Of a stretch of 64,000 nt of DNA, positions 49,608 to 59,114 are shown in pieces. Source of the stretch: JAXLRU01 sp046330935 (GTDB lineage: Bacteria; Actinomycetota; Actinomycetes; Actinomycetales; Kineosporiaceae); contig JAXLRU010000013.1 in the NCBI GenBank assembly GCA_046330935.1, forward strand, positions 10,055-74,054. The letters run 5' to 3'. A program made the translations under genes and the position numbers. The notes under the pieces are model-generated. The model made no database searches, was not told the origin of the DNA, and saw nothing but the letters and a program-made list of their open reading frames with translations. Each line of letters begins with the position of its first letter. Positions within the stretch are counted from its first letter, which is position 1.

Positions 49608-50525
49608 ATGGGAGCACGCAGGTCACGTCCGGTCACCGCCGTCGTCACGGCCGTCGTCGCCGGGGCGGCAGTGGCCGCGGGCGTCGCGCTCGGGTCGCCG
49701 TCCTCGGCCGCCGAACCCGTCGTCCTCACGGCGAACGCCACCGGCACCCACGACGGCTTCTTCTACTCCTACTGGAAGGACACCGGCTCGCTGACGATGG
49801 CCCTGCAGGACGCCGGCCGGTACACCGCGGGCTGGACGCCGTCGGCCAACGAGTTCGAGATCGGCAAGGGCTGGCAGGTCGGGGCCCCGCGCACGATCGT
49901 CTACTCCGCCACGATGCGCGTGGCCGGCCTGACGTCCCTCGGGGTCCAGGGGTGGACCCGCGAGCCGCTCACCGAGTACCGGATCATCGACTCCTGGACC
50001 GCGTGGAACCCGACCACGGGGGCGACGAAGCTCGGCGTCGTCGTCTCCGACGGCGGCGTCTACGAGATCTACCGGTCGCGGGTCACGAGCATGCTCGACC
50101 GCGCCCCAGCCGGTTCGGCCGGACCCGCGATGATCCCCAACTCCTACGACGTCTACACCAGCCTGCGCCTCACCAAGCGCACCGCGGGCACGATCACCGT
50201 CGCCGACCACGTCGCGGCGTGGGCCGCGTACGGCTTCACCGTCGGCCGGTGGGACCAGCAGCTGCTCGCCGTCGCGGGTCACCAGTCGTCGGGATCGGCC
50301 GACGTCACCGTCGCCGAGGCCGAGATCGCGCCCAGCCCCGGGACGACGTCCCCCACCCCCACCGCGTCCGTGACGCCCACGGGCACGCCCACGAGCACCG
50401 GGCCCCGGCCGAAGCCGACCAGGGTCGTCACCACCACCGTGACCAGGTGCCGCGCGCCCAAGAAGGGCCCCGAGAAGTGCCGGACCCTCACCCGCAAGAC
50501 CCGGGTGCCCGCGACGCAGGGGTGA
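49608..50525 (+). CDS. Secreted GH11 xylanase-like protein lacking the acid/base glutamate
   Basis: A 305-residue protein from ATG 49608 after GGGAGGG. A signal peptide ends near PSSAA-E (about 35). Residues 36-240 follow the GH11 jelly roll: YSYWKDTGSLTMALQDAGRY, the nucleophile region PLTEYRIIDSW (E123), NPTTGATKLGVVVSDGGVYE and IYRSR. In place of the second catalytic motif (VEGYxSSGSA) it has AVAGHQSSGSADVTV, so the acid/base Glu is Ala (A223) and the Tyr is His. Other cleft residues also deviate. A Thr/Pro linker leads to a basic tail with CRAPKKGPEKCRTLTRK. It may bind xylan without cutting it. Confidence 0.8.
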   Translation: MGARRSRPVTAVVTAVVAGAAVAAGVALGSPSSAAEPVVLTANATGTHDGFFYSYWKDTGSLTMALQDAGRYTAGWTPSANEFEIGKGWQVGAPRTIVYSATMRVAGLTSLGVQGWTREPLTEYRIIDSWTAWNPTTGATKLGVVVSDGGVYEIYRSRVTSMLDRAPAGSAGPAMIPNSYDVYTSLRLTKRTAGTITVADHVAAWAAYGFTVGRWDQQLLAVAGHQSSGSADVTVAEAEIAPSPGTTSPTPTASVTPTGTPTSTGPRPKPTRVVTTTVTRCRAPKKGPEKCRTLTRKTRVPATQG

Positions 50526-50647
50526 CGCTCGCGGGGCCGCGGATGGTCCGGGGACGGTCTGCGGCGAATAGCGCCGCCCATGCTCCCGGTGAGCGGCCGG
50601 GGCCCGGGGCGAAAACGGCTGGAGCCCGGGCACGGCGCGCCTGCACC

Positions 50648-50845
50648 ATGGCGGGCGTGGCGAAGTGGCGGTACGTGGCGCGAGGGGTGCCGGGCGGCTA
50701 CCGCATCTGGGACAACCGCACCGCCCGCTTCTGGGGTGACCCCTACGAGCGCTGCCCCGACGACCTGCTGGTCGAGCTCAACGGCGCCAGGCGGCCCGCC
50801 GAGATCACCGCGCTGATGAAGCGGTACCGCGCCGACAGGCGGTAG
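50648..50845 (+). CDS. Small basic hypothetical protein
   Basis: A 65-residue protein from ATG 50648: KWRYVARGVPGGYRIWDNRT, ARFWGDPYERCPDDLLVELN and a basic C-terminus. The aromatic-rich first half reads like a small beta-sheet domain. It ends 4 nt before the stop of the convergent DUF2530 gene. No family was recognised, but the sequence looks protein-like and the reading frame has normal codon bias. Confidence 0.55.
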   Translation: MAGVAKWRYVARGVPGGYRIWDNRTARFWGDPYERCPDDLLVELNGARRPAEITALMKRYRADRR

Positions 50846-50848
50846 CGA

Positions 50849-51097
50849 TCACTCCCCGGCCTGGCGCTGTTCGCGCACGAACCGGGTGCTCAGCCCGATC
50901 CCGCCGAGGGCCAGCGCGGCGACGGGCACCCACACCCACCACCCACGCCCGGTCTCGCGCAGCCAGCCGAGCGACACCAGGGCGGCCACCAGCGCGAGCG
51001 CCCAGACCGCCATGCCGACGAGGACGACGCGGCGCATGTCGGTGGGCAGCGGCTGCGGGTCGGGACGGCGGGTGGCGGGGTCGGGCTTCAGGCGCAC
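50849..51097 (-). CDS. DUF2530 membrane protein
   Basis: An 82-residue protein from GTG 51097. After a Pro/Arg-rich N-terminus (VRLKPDPATRRPDPQPLPTD) two membrane helices follow (VVLVGMAVWALALVAALVSL and WVWVPVAALALGGIGL), ending STRFVREQRQ. This is the actinobacterial DUF2530 pattern; the family is usually encoded next to NCS2 purine permeases, as here, divergently. TAGGCT lies 7 nt upstream of the start, suggesting a leaderless transcript. Confidence 0.75.
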   Translation of the reverse strand: MRLKPDPATRRPDPQPLPTDMRRVVLVGMAVWALALVAALVSLGWLRETGRGWWVWVPVAALALGGIGLSTRFVREQRQAGE

Positions 51098-51104
51098 GAG
51101 CGCC

Positions 51105-51110
51105 AGCCTA
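51105..51110 (-). promoter_or_regulatory. -10 element of a leaderless-type start for DUF2530
   Basis: On the minus strand TAGGCT ends 7 nt before GTG 51097, with no Shine-Dalgarno in between. Confidence 0.4.
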
Positions 51111-51268
51111 GGACCTTCGTCACCCCGGTCCCACCTGCACCGACACGATTCGGGCACCGCCGGGCGCGGGCCGCGGGAAAGGCCGGCGACAAGGGCCCGA
51201 CGCGTCACATCGGGGACACAGGTTCGTGGCAGGATGCGCCGCTGTCCCACCCCGCTGGAGAGGTTGCG

Positions 51269-52780
<1,512 letters not shown>

Positions 52781-52809
52781 CCGCTGGCGGAGCCCCGTGG
52801 GGCGTCGCG

Positions 52810-53136
52810 TCAGGCAGGTACGGCCGGGTGGCCCTCCTCGGGGTGGGAGGGGCGCCCGGCCGTCGCCGTTCCCGCCGGTCGCGGTGCCGGGGCTCCGGGG
52901 GCCGGGACGTCGCGCTTGCGCACGTGGGCCGCGGGGACCTCGCGGTAGTGCTGCCGACCGACGGCGACGTGGTAGGTGACGGTTGCCCGCCACCCCTGCG
53001 CCCCCGCGTGCCGCCACGCCCGCAGCCAGCCGTGGTACCAGAGCCCGTCGTCGTGCAGGACGTCGACCTCGGGGCGCTGGTCCCAGGCGTAGATGCGCAG
53101 GGGACGCGCGACGGTGGGCTGGGGGGAGTCGGGCAC
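52810..53136 (-). CDS. Hypothetical protein with WYHGWLRAW motif
   Basis: A 108-residue protein from GTG 53136, chosen because GGAGGT lies 6 nt upstream. The core is RIYAWDQRPEVDVLHDDGLW, YHGWLRAWRHAGAQGWRATV, TYHVAVGRQHYREVPAAHVR, which reads as a small beta-barrel (SH3- or Tudor-like) of about 65 residues; the tail is Pro/Ala-rich and disordered. It converges on the NCS2 gene, with 29 nt between stops. Function unknown. Confidence 0.6.
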   Translation of the reverse strand: MPDSPQPTVARPLRIYAWDQRPEVDVLHDDGLWYHGWLRAWRHAGAQGWRATVTYHVAVGRQHYREVPAAHVRKRDVPAPGAPAPRPAGTATAGRPSHPEEGHPAVPA

Positions 53137-53448
53137 GACGGCACCTCCGGACGCGGCCTCCACGCCGAGGCGCGGGGGCGGACGGACAGGAACGGCTCGA
53201 CCCGCTCCTCACTGTGCCACGCCCGCCCGACATCCGCGCCCGTCCGGGGGTCGCCCGCGCGGGGGAGCACCCCACCGCGTCGCCGCGGTCACCCGGACGG
53301 AGCAACGGGGATGTCTGCTGCACCACGGGTGGTCCGGGCGGCTCACCACACCCGCCCCACCTGCCGATAGTTCCTTGCCGAACCGCACCGATCGGGTCGG
53401 GCCACCGGGGCTCGCCGACCGATCGGACGCCGGAGTCGAGGAGCGCCG
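53137..53448. other. 312-nt divergent intergenic region
   Basis: Holds the ribosome site of the minus-strand gene at its left edge and the FliA-like promoter (53342-53370) for the GAF gene. I see no gene in it. Confidence 0.5.
53342..53370 (+). promoter_or_regulatory. FliA-like promoter of the GAF gene
   Basis: CTCACC (53342-53347), a 15-nt spacer and GCCGATAG (53363-53370) fit the actinobacterial FliA/WhiG consensus CTCA-N15-GCCGATAN very well. The start would lie about 70 nt before ATG 53449. Confidence 0.6.
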
Positions 53449-53985
53449 ATGACCAGCACCGCCGGGCAGCAGCTCGCCAGCGTCGAGCGCCTGCGCTCCC
53501 TCGCCCGCTACGACCTCACCGCGCCCGGTCTGCGCGCGGAGCTCGACGTGCTCTCGGCCGGGACGGCGCGGCTGCTGGACGTGCCCACCGCGATGGTCGC
53601 CTTCGTGCTCGACAGCGCCCAGTACGTGGGCGGCTCGCACGGCCTGCGGGGGTGGATGGCCGCGGCCGAGGGCAGCCCCGCCGAGTGGGCGTTCTGCGCG
53701 CGGGTGGTCACCAGCGGCGGGGTGTACGTGGTGGAGGACGCGGCGGCGCACCCGGAGCACGCGGGCAGCCCGACGGTGCTGCTCGACGGCGTCCGCAGCT
53801 ACGCCGGGGTGCCGCTGCGCACCGGGGGCGGGCACCTGCTCGGCGCCCACTGCGTGATCGACGTCCGCCCGCGCCGGTTCACCCCCGAGGAGATCGGCGT
53901 CCTGCAGGGGCGGGCCGACACCGCGCTGGCGATCCTCGGGCGGCACCGCCGCCCGCCCGTCCCGCTGGCGCGCACCGGCGGCTGA
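53449..53985 (+). CDS. GAF-domain protein
   Basis: A 178-residue single-domain protein from ATG 53449 (GAGGAGCG ribosome site). The GAF fold is seen in LDVLSAGTARLLDVPTAMVA, FVLDSAQYVGGSHGLRGWMA, EWAFCARVVTSGGVYVVEDA, YAGVPLRTGGGHLLGAHCVI and the final helix. Cys in FCARV and in HCVID sit at positions where GAF domains bind ligands or redox cofactors. There is no output domain, so it probably acts through a partner. The FliA-like promoter suggests a link to motility or chemotaxis. Confidence 0.78.
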   Translation: MTSTAGQQLASVERLRSLARYDLTAPGLRAELDVLSAGTARLLDVPTAMVAFVLDSAQYVGGSHGLRGWMAAAEGSPAEWAFCARVVTSGGVYVVEDAAAHPEHAGSPTVLLDGVRSYAGVPLRTGGGHLLGAHCVIDVRPRRFTPEEIGVLQGRADTALAILGRHRRPPVPLARTGG

Positions 53986-53990
53986 GCCGC

Positions 53991-55073
53991 TCAGCCGAGG
54001 TCGGCGAACAGCTCCTCGCGGGGGTCCTCGCGCTCCCCGGACCACACCCCGGCCACCCGGCCGGCCTCGAGGATCACCGGGCTGATCCATCCGCCCGCGC
54101 GGCTGACCAGGGCCCGGTGCTCCTGCGGGACGACGTGGGGGTCGGCGGTGCCCGGGCCGAGGACGTAGGGATCGAATGAGGGCAGCAGGACGCGCGGCAC
54201 CTGCCCGGGGGAGGCCAGGTCGTCGACGTCGACCGTCCGCGCCCAGCGCCGTTCCCCCTCGACGTCGACCGGCACGATGGCCCCGGCGTCGGCGAGGTCG
54301 GCGAACCAGGCGCGCAGCCGGGCGCGGGCGGTGGCCCCGCGCAGCAGCCAGGCGTCGAACGCCTCGGGCGTCGCGGGCCCGTAGCAGCCGAGGTAGGCCA
54401 GCACGACCCGGGGCGCGCCGGCCTCGACCTCGGCGGGACGCCAGCCGGGAGCCAGCAGGTCGGGCCGGGTGAACTGCACGGAGCCGCCCTCGGTGGGGGC
54501 CTGGCAGAGCAGCCCCTGCCAGGCCAGGGGCTTGAGCAGCGTGGACCAGCCCGAGCCCAGCGGCTCGGCGAGGCCGGGATCGCCCGTGGCCTCCACCACC
54601 GCCGCGACCAGCTCCTCCCGGGTGAGCGGGGCTCCGGCGAGCATGCCGGGGACCACCTCGGCGAGCCGGTCCATGACCGCGGTGGCGGCGAACGTGCGCT
54701 GCCAGCTGCCCTTGTGCCAGGTGCGCGCCGAGGCGAGGACGGCGAGCTGGTCGGCGGCCGCGGAGGGGGTGAGCAGGTGCAGGGTGCCCCGGGCGGCCCA
54801 GGTGCGCAGCAGGCGACCGCCTGCCTGTGCGGCCCACAGCTCCGGCCCGGCGTCGCGCCCCAGGCGCAGCGAGACGGCGTCGCGGGCGCTGGAGGGCACC
54901 TGCGCCTGGATGCCGACGAGCCGGTCGGCGACGTCGCTCACGGTGGCGGGCGGCGTGGGCGTCCCCTGCGCGGACGAAACGAGCAGGCTGCGCCGGACCC
55001 GCCAGGCGAGGACGGCCTCGTGGGAGGTCCGGACGGCGGCGTGGGCGCGGGTGAGCGGGTCGGCGGGCGGCAC
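53991..55073 (-). CDS. AlkZ-like DNA glycosylase (HTH_42 winged helix)
   Basis: About 360 residues from GTG 55073, preceded by AGGATGACC. The HTH_42/AlkZ family has three winged helices around a DNA channel. Characteristic segments are RLVGIQAQVPSSARDAVSLR (with the QxQ catalytic motif, QAQ), LLRTWAARGTLHLLTPSAAA, WSTLLKPLAWQGLLCQ, LGCYGPATPEAFDAWL and the C-terminal PSFDPYVLGP. AlkZ enzymes remove alkylated bases and unhook interstrand crosslinks caused by natural products. Divergent from the MFS gene; the operator at 55138-55156 lies between their starts. Confidence 0.85.
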   Translation of the reverse strand: MPPADPLTRAHAAVRTSHEAVLAWRVRRSLLVSSAQGTPTPPATVSDVADRLVGIQAQVPSSARDAVSLRLGRDAGPELWAAQAGGRLLRTWAARGTLHLLTPSAAADQLAVLASARTWHKGSWQRTFAATAVMDRLAEVVPGMLAGAPLTREELVAAVVEATGDPGLAEPLGSGWSTLLKPLAWQGLLCQAPTEGGSVQFTRPDLLAPGWRPAEVEAGAPRVVLAYLGCYGPATPEAFDAWLLRGATARARLRAWFADLADAGAIVPVDVEGERRWARTVDVDDLASPGQVPRVLLPSFDPYVLGPGTADPHVVPQEHRALVSRAGGWISPVILEAGRVAGVWSGEREDPREELFADLG

Positions 55074-55137
55074 GTGGTCATCCTGCCGGGCGGGTACGAC
55101 GGCGATAAGCCGGTGCGCGGGGGGCCCGCCGGGGGAA

Positions 55138-55156
55138 TACTTAGCTGAGCTAAGTA
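55138..55156. promoter_or_regulatory. MarR-type operator (19-bp perfect palindrome)
   Basis: TACTTAGCT-G-AGCTAAGTA is an exact inverted repeat in an AT-rich patch 36 nt before the MFS start. The form closely matches MarR-family boxes (TTAGCN3GCTAA). No MarR gene is nearby, so the regulator acts from elsewhere. It may control the MFS gene and, being 64 nt from its start, the glycosylase. Confidence 0.7.
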
Positions 55157-55192
55157 ATTGCGTGAGGGACACCGCCTGGGAGGCCGCCACCT

Positions 55193-56542
55193 GTGAGTCC
55201 GACGTTCCGCTCGCTGCGCATCCGCAACTACCGCCTGTGGGCCGGGGGCGCGATCGTCTCCAACACCGGCACCTGGATGCAGCGGGTGGCCCAGGACTGG
55301 CTCGTGCTGACCCAGCTCACCCGCGACTCGGGCGTCGCCGTCGGCATCACCACCGGCCTGCAGTTCGCGCCCATGCTGCTCCTCGCGCCCCTCGCGGGCT
55401 CCCTCGCCGACCGGTGGGACCGCCGACGCCTGCTCGTCACCACCCAGGCGGCCATGGGCGCCCTCGCGCTCGTCCAGGGCCTCCTCGTCGTCACCGACAC
55501 GGCCCGGCTCTGGCACGTCTACCTGCTCGCGGGGCTGCTCGGCGTCGTCGCCGCCGTCGACGGGCCCGCCCGGCAGGCCTTCGTCGGCGAGATGGTGCCG
55601 CCCGAGGACCTCCCGAACGCCGTCGGCCTCAACAGTGCCTCGTTCCACGCCGGACGGCTGATCGGTCCCGGCGTGGCCGGCCTGTTGATCAGCTGGCTCG
55701 GCACCGGCCCGGTGTTCCTGCTCAACGCGGCCACCTTCGCGGCCGTCCTGACCTCGCTGACCCGGATGTCGACGGCCGAACTGCGGCCCGTGCCGCGCCG
55801 CGCCGGGCGCTCCGGCCTCGTCGACGGGCTGCGATACGTGCGGGGCCGCCCCGACGTCGTCGCGATCCTCGTGATCGTCGGCCTGGTGGGCACGTTCGGC
55901 CTCAACTTCCAGCTGACCACGGCCCTGATGGCCCGGTTGCAGTTCGACCGAGGCTCGGGCGAGTACGGCATCCTCGGCTCGGTCATGGCCGTCGGCTCCC
56001 TGGCCGGGGCCCTGCTGGCGGCCCGGCGCGAGCGGCCCACGCTGCGCCTGGTGGTCGGCGCCGCCGCGGCCTTCGGCGTCTGCGCGAGCGTCGCCGCGCT
56101 GATGCCCACCTACCTGCTCTTCGCGGTGATGCTCGTGCCCACCGGGTTGTCGGCGCTGACGCTGATGACCGCCGCCAACGCCACCGTGCAGGTGAGCACC
56201 CCCGCGCACCTGCGCGGGCGGGTGATGGCGGTCTACATGGCCGTCTTCATGGGCGGGGCCCCCGTCGGCTCGCCCCTCATCGGCTGGATCGGGCAGACGT
56301 TCGGCGCCCGCTGGTCGATCCTCGTCGGCGGCGCCGTCGCGCTGGTCGTGGCGGCCGCGGTCGCCGTGTGGGCCGCGCGCCGTGGTGGGCTAGCGGGCCT
56401 CGGCGCAGATGGTCCGCACGTGGCTGAGCTCCTCGAAGGACCGCACCCGGATCGCGAGGGCGCTGCCGCACAGGGCGACGACGCCGTCCGCGCAGCCGCG
56501 CATCGCGTCGGCCAGCCGGCCCAGACCGGCCAGGTCGCCTGA
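55193..56542 (+). CDS. MFS drug/metabolite exporter (EntS-like)
   Basis: A 449-residue transporter from GTG 55193. Twelve helices are apparent: FRSLRIRNYRLWAGGAIVSN opens helix 1, LAGSLADRWDRRRLLVTTQA is the loop 2-3 signature and GRLIGPGVAGLLISWLG is the motif C-like region of antiporters. The second half ends near AAAVAVWAARRG. The final 50 residues (GADGPHVAELLEGPHPDREG onward) are hydrophilic, unlike the family, and are encoded antisense to the gene 56390-56758. It probably exports toxic compounds, and the MarR operator upstream fits that. Confidence 0.83.
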   Translation: MSPTFRSLRIRNYRLWAGGAIVSNTGTWMQRVAQDWLVLTQLTRDSGVAVGITTGLQFAPMLLLAPLAGSLADRWDRRRLLVTTQAAMGALALVQGLLVVTDTARLWHVYLLAGLLGVVAAVDGPARQAFVGEMVPPEDLPNAVGLNSASFHAGRLIGPGVAGLLISWLGTGPVFLLNAATFAAVLTSLTRMSTAELRPVPRRAGRSGLVDGLRYVRGRPDVVAILVIVGLVGTFGLNFQLTTALMARLQFDRGSGEYGILGSVMAVGSLAGALLAARRERPTLRLVVGAAAAFGVCASVAALMPTYLLFAVMLVPTGLSALTLMTAANATVQVSTPAHLRGRVMAVYMAVFMGGAPVGSPLIGWIGQTFGARWSILVGGAVALVVAAAVAVWAARRGGLAGLGADGPHVAELLEGPHPDREGAAAQGDDAVRAAAHRVGQPAQTGQVA

Positions 56543-56758
56543 GCCCGGGCGCGCCTGCGCCACCAGCTCCTGCCACAGCCGCACGCTCTCGTCGTCCGAG
56601 CCCACGACGTCGACGAACGCGGCGTGGGCGGTCTCCAGCGTCGGTGCCTGCAGCCCGTAGACCGAGCGCGCGGCCGCGGTGGGCGCGGGGGACGCCACGG
56701 GGGCCGGTGCGGGAGCGGGGACGACGGCGGCGCGGACGGGGTCGGCGGTGGCGAGCAC
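56390..56758 (-). CDS. Small hypothetical protein overlapping the MFS 3' end
   Basis: A 122-residue protein from GTG 56758, placed by an AGGAGG ribosome site. An Ala/Pro-rich start (VVPAPAPAPVASPAP) is followed by helical sequence: GLQAPTLETAHAAFVDVVGS, VRLWQELVAQARPGSGDLAG, LADAMRGCADGVVALCGSAL and IRVRSFEELSHVRTIC. No family was recognised. Its last 153 bases overlap the last 153 of the MFS gene on the opposite strand. It lies immediately upstream of the GGDEF/EAL gene's terminus on the same strand but does not share its promoter. Confidence 0.6.
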   Translation of the reverse strand: MLATADPVRAAVVPAPAPAPVASPAPTAAARSVYGLQAPTLETAHAAFVDVVGSDDESVRLWQELVAQARPGSGDLAGLGRLADAMRGCADGVVALCGSALAIRVRSFEELSHVRTICAEAR

Positions 56759-56881
56759 GGGGGCCTCCTGTGGGGGCGTCGGTGAGCTACTCCACAGGTG
56801 TCGGTAGGTCGAAGGTCCCGGGCGCAGGGCTCGGGGAGTGGTCCGGCGCCGCGCAAGCGGGTGAAGTTGAAGCGTCACTCA

Positions 56882-59086
56882 TCACCGGGGGTAAGCGCGA
56901 CCGCCTGCGGACCCCGACCGTGCCGCCGCCTCCGCGTGCTCGACGAGGAACGGCAGCAGCGGCCCGCCCCGCACCGGCTCCGCCCAGAGGAAACCCTGCG
57001 CGCGCTCGCACCCCATCGCCCGCAGCGCCTGCAACTGCTCGGGCGTCTCGACCCCCTCGGCGACCACGTCCAGCCGCAGCGCCCGACCGAGGTCGACGAC
57101 GGCCCGCACCAGCTCGCGCTCGGACTCCCACTGCGTCACGTCGGCCACGAACGAGCGGTCGATCTTCACCTCGTCGACGGGGAAGCGCCGGAGATAGGAC
57201 AGCGAGGAGTAGCCCGTCCCGAAGTCGTCGATGGACAGCCTCACCCCCCACCCGCGCAGCCGCTCGAGGGTCACCAGCGCCGCGGCGGGGTCCTGCATGA
57301 GCGCGGTCTCGGTGAGCTCGAGGGTCAGCGCGGTACCGGGCAGCCCCGTCGTCGCGAGCACCTCGCGCACGTCGTCCAGCAGCCGGGGACCCACCTGGCG
57401 GGCCGACACGTTCACGCTCAACCGCAGGTCGGGCAACCGGTCCCGCCACTGCGCGATGTCGGCCGCAGCCGTGCGCAGCACCCACGCGCCGAGGTCGCGG
57501 ATCACGCCCGTCTCCTCGGCCAGCGGCACGAACTCGGCCGGCGACAGCGGGCCCAGCCGCGGATGGGTCCAGCGCAGCAGCGCCTCCACCCCGACGGGGC
57601 GGCCGTCGGCGAGGGCGAGGATCGGCTGGTACTCCAGGTGGAAGTCGTGGAAGGCGCGCAGCGAGCGGAGGTCGGCCTGCAGGTCCAGCCGCGTGCGCAG
57701 CCGCACCTGCATCGCCGGTTCGAACACCACCACCCGGGCGCGCCCGGTCTGCTTGGCCTGGTACATCGCGACGTCGGCATTGCTCACCATCTCGAAGGGC
57801 CCCTCGACCCCGGCGTCGGTGGCCACGCCCGCGCTGGCGCCGATGTAGAACTCGCGGTCCCCGACATGGAACGGCGCCCGGATCGCGGCGATCACCCGCT
57901 CCGTCACCGCGACCGCCGCGTCGGTGTCGACGCCCTCCAGGAGGAGCACGAACTCGTCCCCGCCCAGGCGCGCCGCGACGTCGTCGGTGCGCAGCTGCCC
58001 CAGGACACGACCGGCCACCATCGCCAGCAGCGCGTCCCCCGCCTGGTGCCCGCTGGTGTCGTTGACCGCCTTGAAGCCGTCGAGGTCGAGGTAGACGACG
58101 GTGAGCCGGGTCCCGTGCCGGCGGCAACGGGCGAAGGCCTGCTCCAGCTGGTCCAGGAACAGCGCCCGGTTGGCCAGGGAGGTCAGCGGGTCCCGCATGG
58201 CCTCGCGCAGCGCCTCGACCGTGCGGGCGTCGGTCAGCGCCAGGCTCACCTGCTGGGCGAACGCCGTGAGCAGGTCATGCGGGCCGTCGCCGTGCTCGGG
58301 GCGCTCCTGCGGCAGGTCGGGGACGTCGCGTGCGTCGAGGCCCGGCGGCACCTCGGCGACGAGGCTGCCCGCGACGACGCCTTCGACCGTCACCGGCGCG
58401 TTGATCATCCCGGAGCGCGCCGCGAGGGTGGCGCCGGTCACCGCGGCGGCGTAGGCGGCCTCCCGCTGCGCCTCGTCACGCTCGTGCCGGCCGTGCCGCG
58501 AGGCCAGGAGGTGCACCCGGGGGTTGAGCGGTTCGGCCAGGACCAGCGCCACGCCCCACCCGCCGAGCAGGGCCGACGCGCCCGCCGTCACGGCGTTCAA
58601 CACGTCCTGCAAGGGGCGTCGCGCCGAGATCGCCCGCTGGACGTCGAGCAGCGTCGCCATCAGCCGCTGCCGCGCCTGCACCGCTTCGAGGGTGCGCAGC
58701 GAGCGCAGCGCGAGGCCCAGCATCTGGGCCATGCCGTGCAGGATCTGCAGCTCCTCGGCGTCGAGGCCGTCGTCCACCCGGGCGACGACGAGGTACTCCT
58801 CGGTGCCGCGGTGCAGCCGCGAGCACGCGGCGTGCACCCGCCCGATGCCCGGCAGCGGCAGGACGGCGGCCGCGCGGGCTGCCGTCAGGAGCTGCGGCGG
58901 GGGAGTGGCGAGCCCGAAACCCACGCTGCAGCGGATGCGATCGTCCGTGGCGACGGCGGCGATCTCGGCGTCGAGGGCCTCGGCGGCCCGCTCGACGGCG
59001 ATCTCCATGGCGGCGCGCTCGTCCTGCTGCCCGCTGATCTCCGACAGGTAGTCGGTGAGCTGCTGGATCGACCAGTGCAGGGTCAC
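56882..59086 (-). CDS. Cytoplasmic GAF-GGDEF-EAL protein
   Basis: A 734-residue protein without membrane helices. Residues about 15-135 and 145-285 look like two GAF-type sensors. The GGDEF domain (about 290-455) begins MRDPLTSLANRALFLDQLEQ and has an intact active loop LGGDEFVLLLEG. The EAL domain (about 475-720) has GVEALLRWTHPRLGPLSPAE, LELTETALMQDP, DDFGTGYSSLSYLRRFPVDE and AEGVETPEQLQALRAMGCER, so both cyclase and phosphodiesterase sites look complete. It starts 28 nt after the FIST gene on the same strand, so FIST is its likely sensory partner. It probably tunes c-di-GMP for motility or biofilm. Confidence 0.88.
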   Translation of the reverse strand: MTLHWSIQQLTDYLSEISGQQDERAAMEIAVERAAEALDAEIAAVATDDRIRCSVGFGLATPPPQLLTAARAAAVLPLPGIGRVHAACSRLHRGTEEYLVVARVDDGLDAEELQILHGMAQMLGLALRSLRTLEAVQARQRLMATLLDVQRAISARRPLQDVLNAVTAGASALLGGWGVALVLAEPLNPRVHLLASRHGRHERDEAQREAAYAAAVTGATLAARSGMINAPVTVEGVVAGSLVAEVPPGLDARDVPDLPQERPEHGDGPHDLLTAFAQQVSLALTDARTVEALREAMRDPLTSLANRALFLDQLEQAFARCRRHGTRLTVVYLDLDGFKAVNDTSGHQAGDALLAMVAGRVLGQLRTDDVAARLGGDEFVLLLEGVDTDAAVAVTERVIAAIRAPFHVGDREFYIGASAGVATDAGVEGPFEMVSNADVAMYQAKQTGRARVVVFEPAMQVRLRTRLDLQADLRSLRAFHDFHLEYQPILALADGRPVGVEALLRWTHPRLGPLSPAEFVPLAEETGVIRDLGAWVLRTAAADIAQWRDRLPDLRLSVNVSARQVGPRLLDDVREVLATTGLPGTALTLELTETALMQDPAAALVTLERLRGWGVRLSIDDFGTGYSSLSYLRRFPVDEVKIDRSFVADVTQWESERELVRAVVDLGRALRLDVVAEGVETPEQLQALRAMGCERAQGFLWAEPVRGGPLLPFLVEHAEAAARSGSAGGRAYPR

Positions 59087-59114
59087 GAGGGTCGCCGGTG
59101 GCTGGACGTCATGG

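Noticed and set aside
45899..49747. Long minus-strand frame opposite the sacsin-like gene
   Set aside because: Gly/Arg/Gln-rich shadow with no domain; the plus strand has the GHKL ATPase motifs and ATGA coupling.
51140..51268. Purine riboswitch upstream of the NCS2 permease
   Set aside because: No paired stems with the conserved purine-aptamer loop bases are visible; only a normal ribosome site is present.
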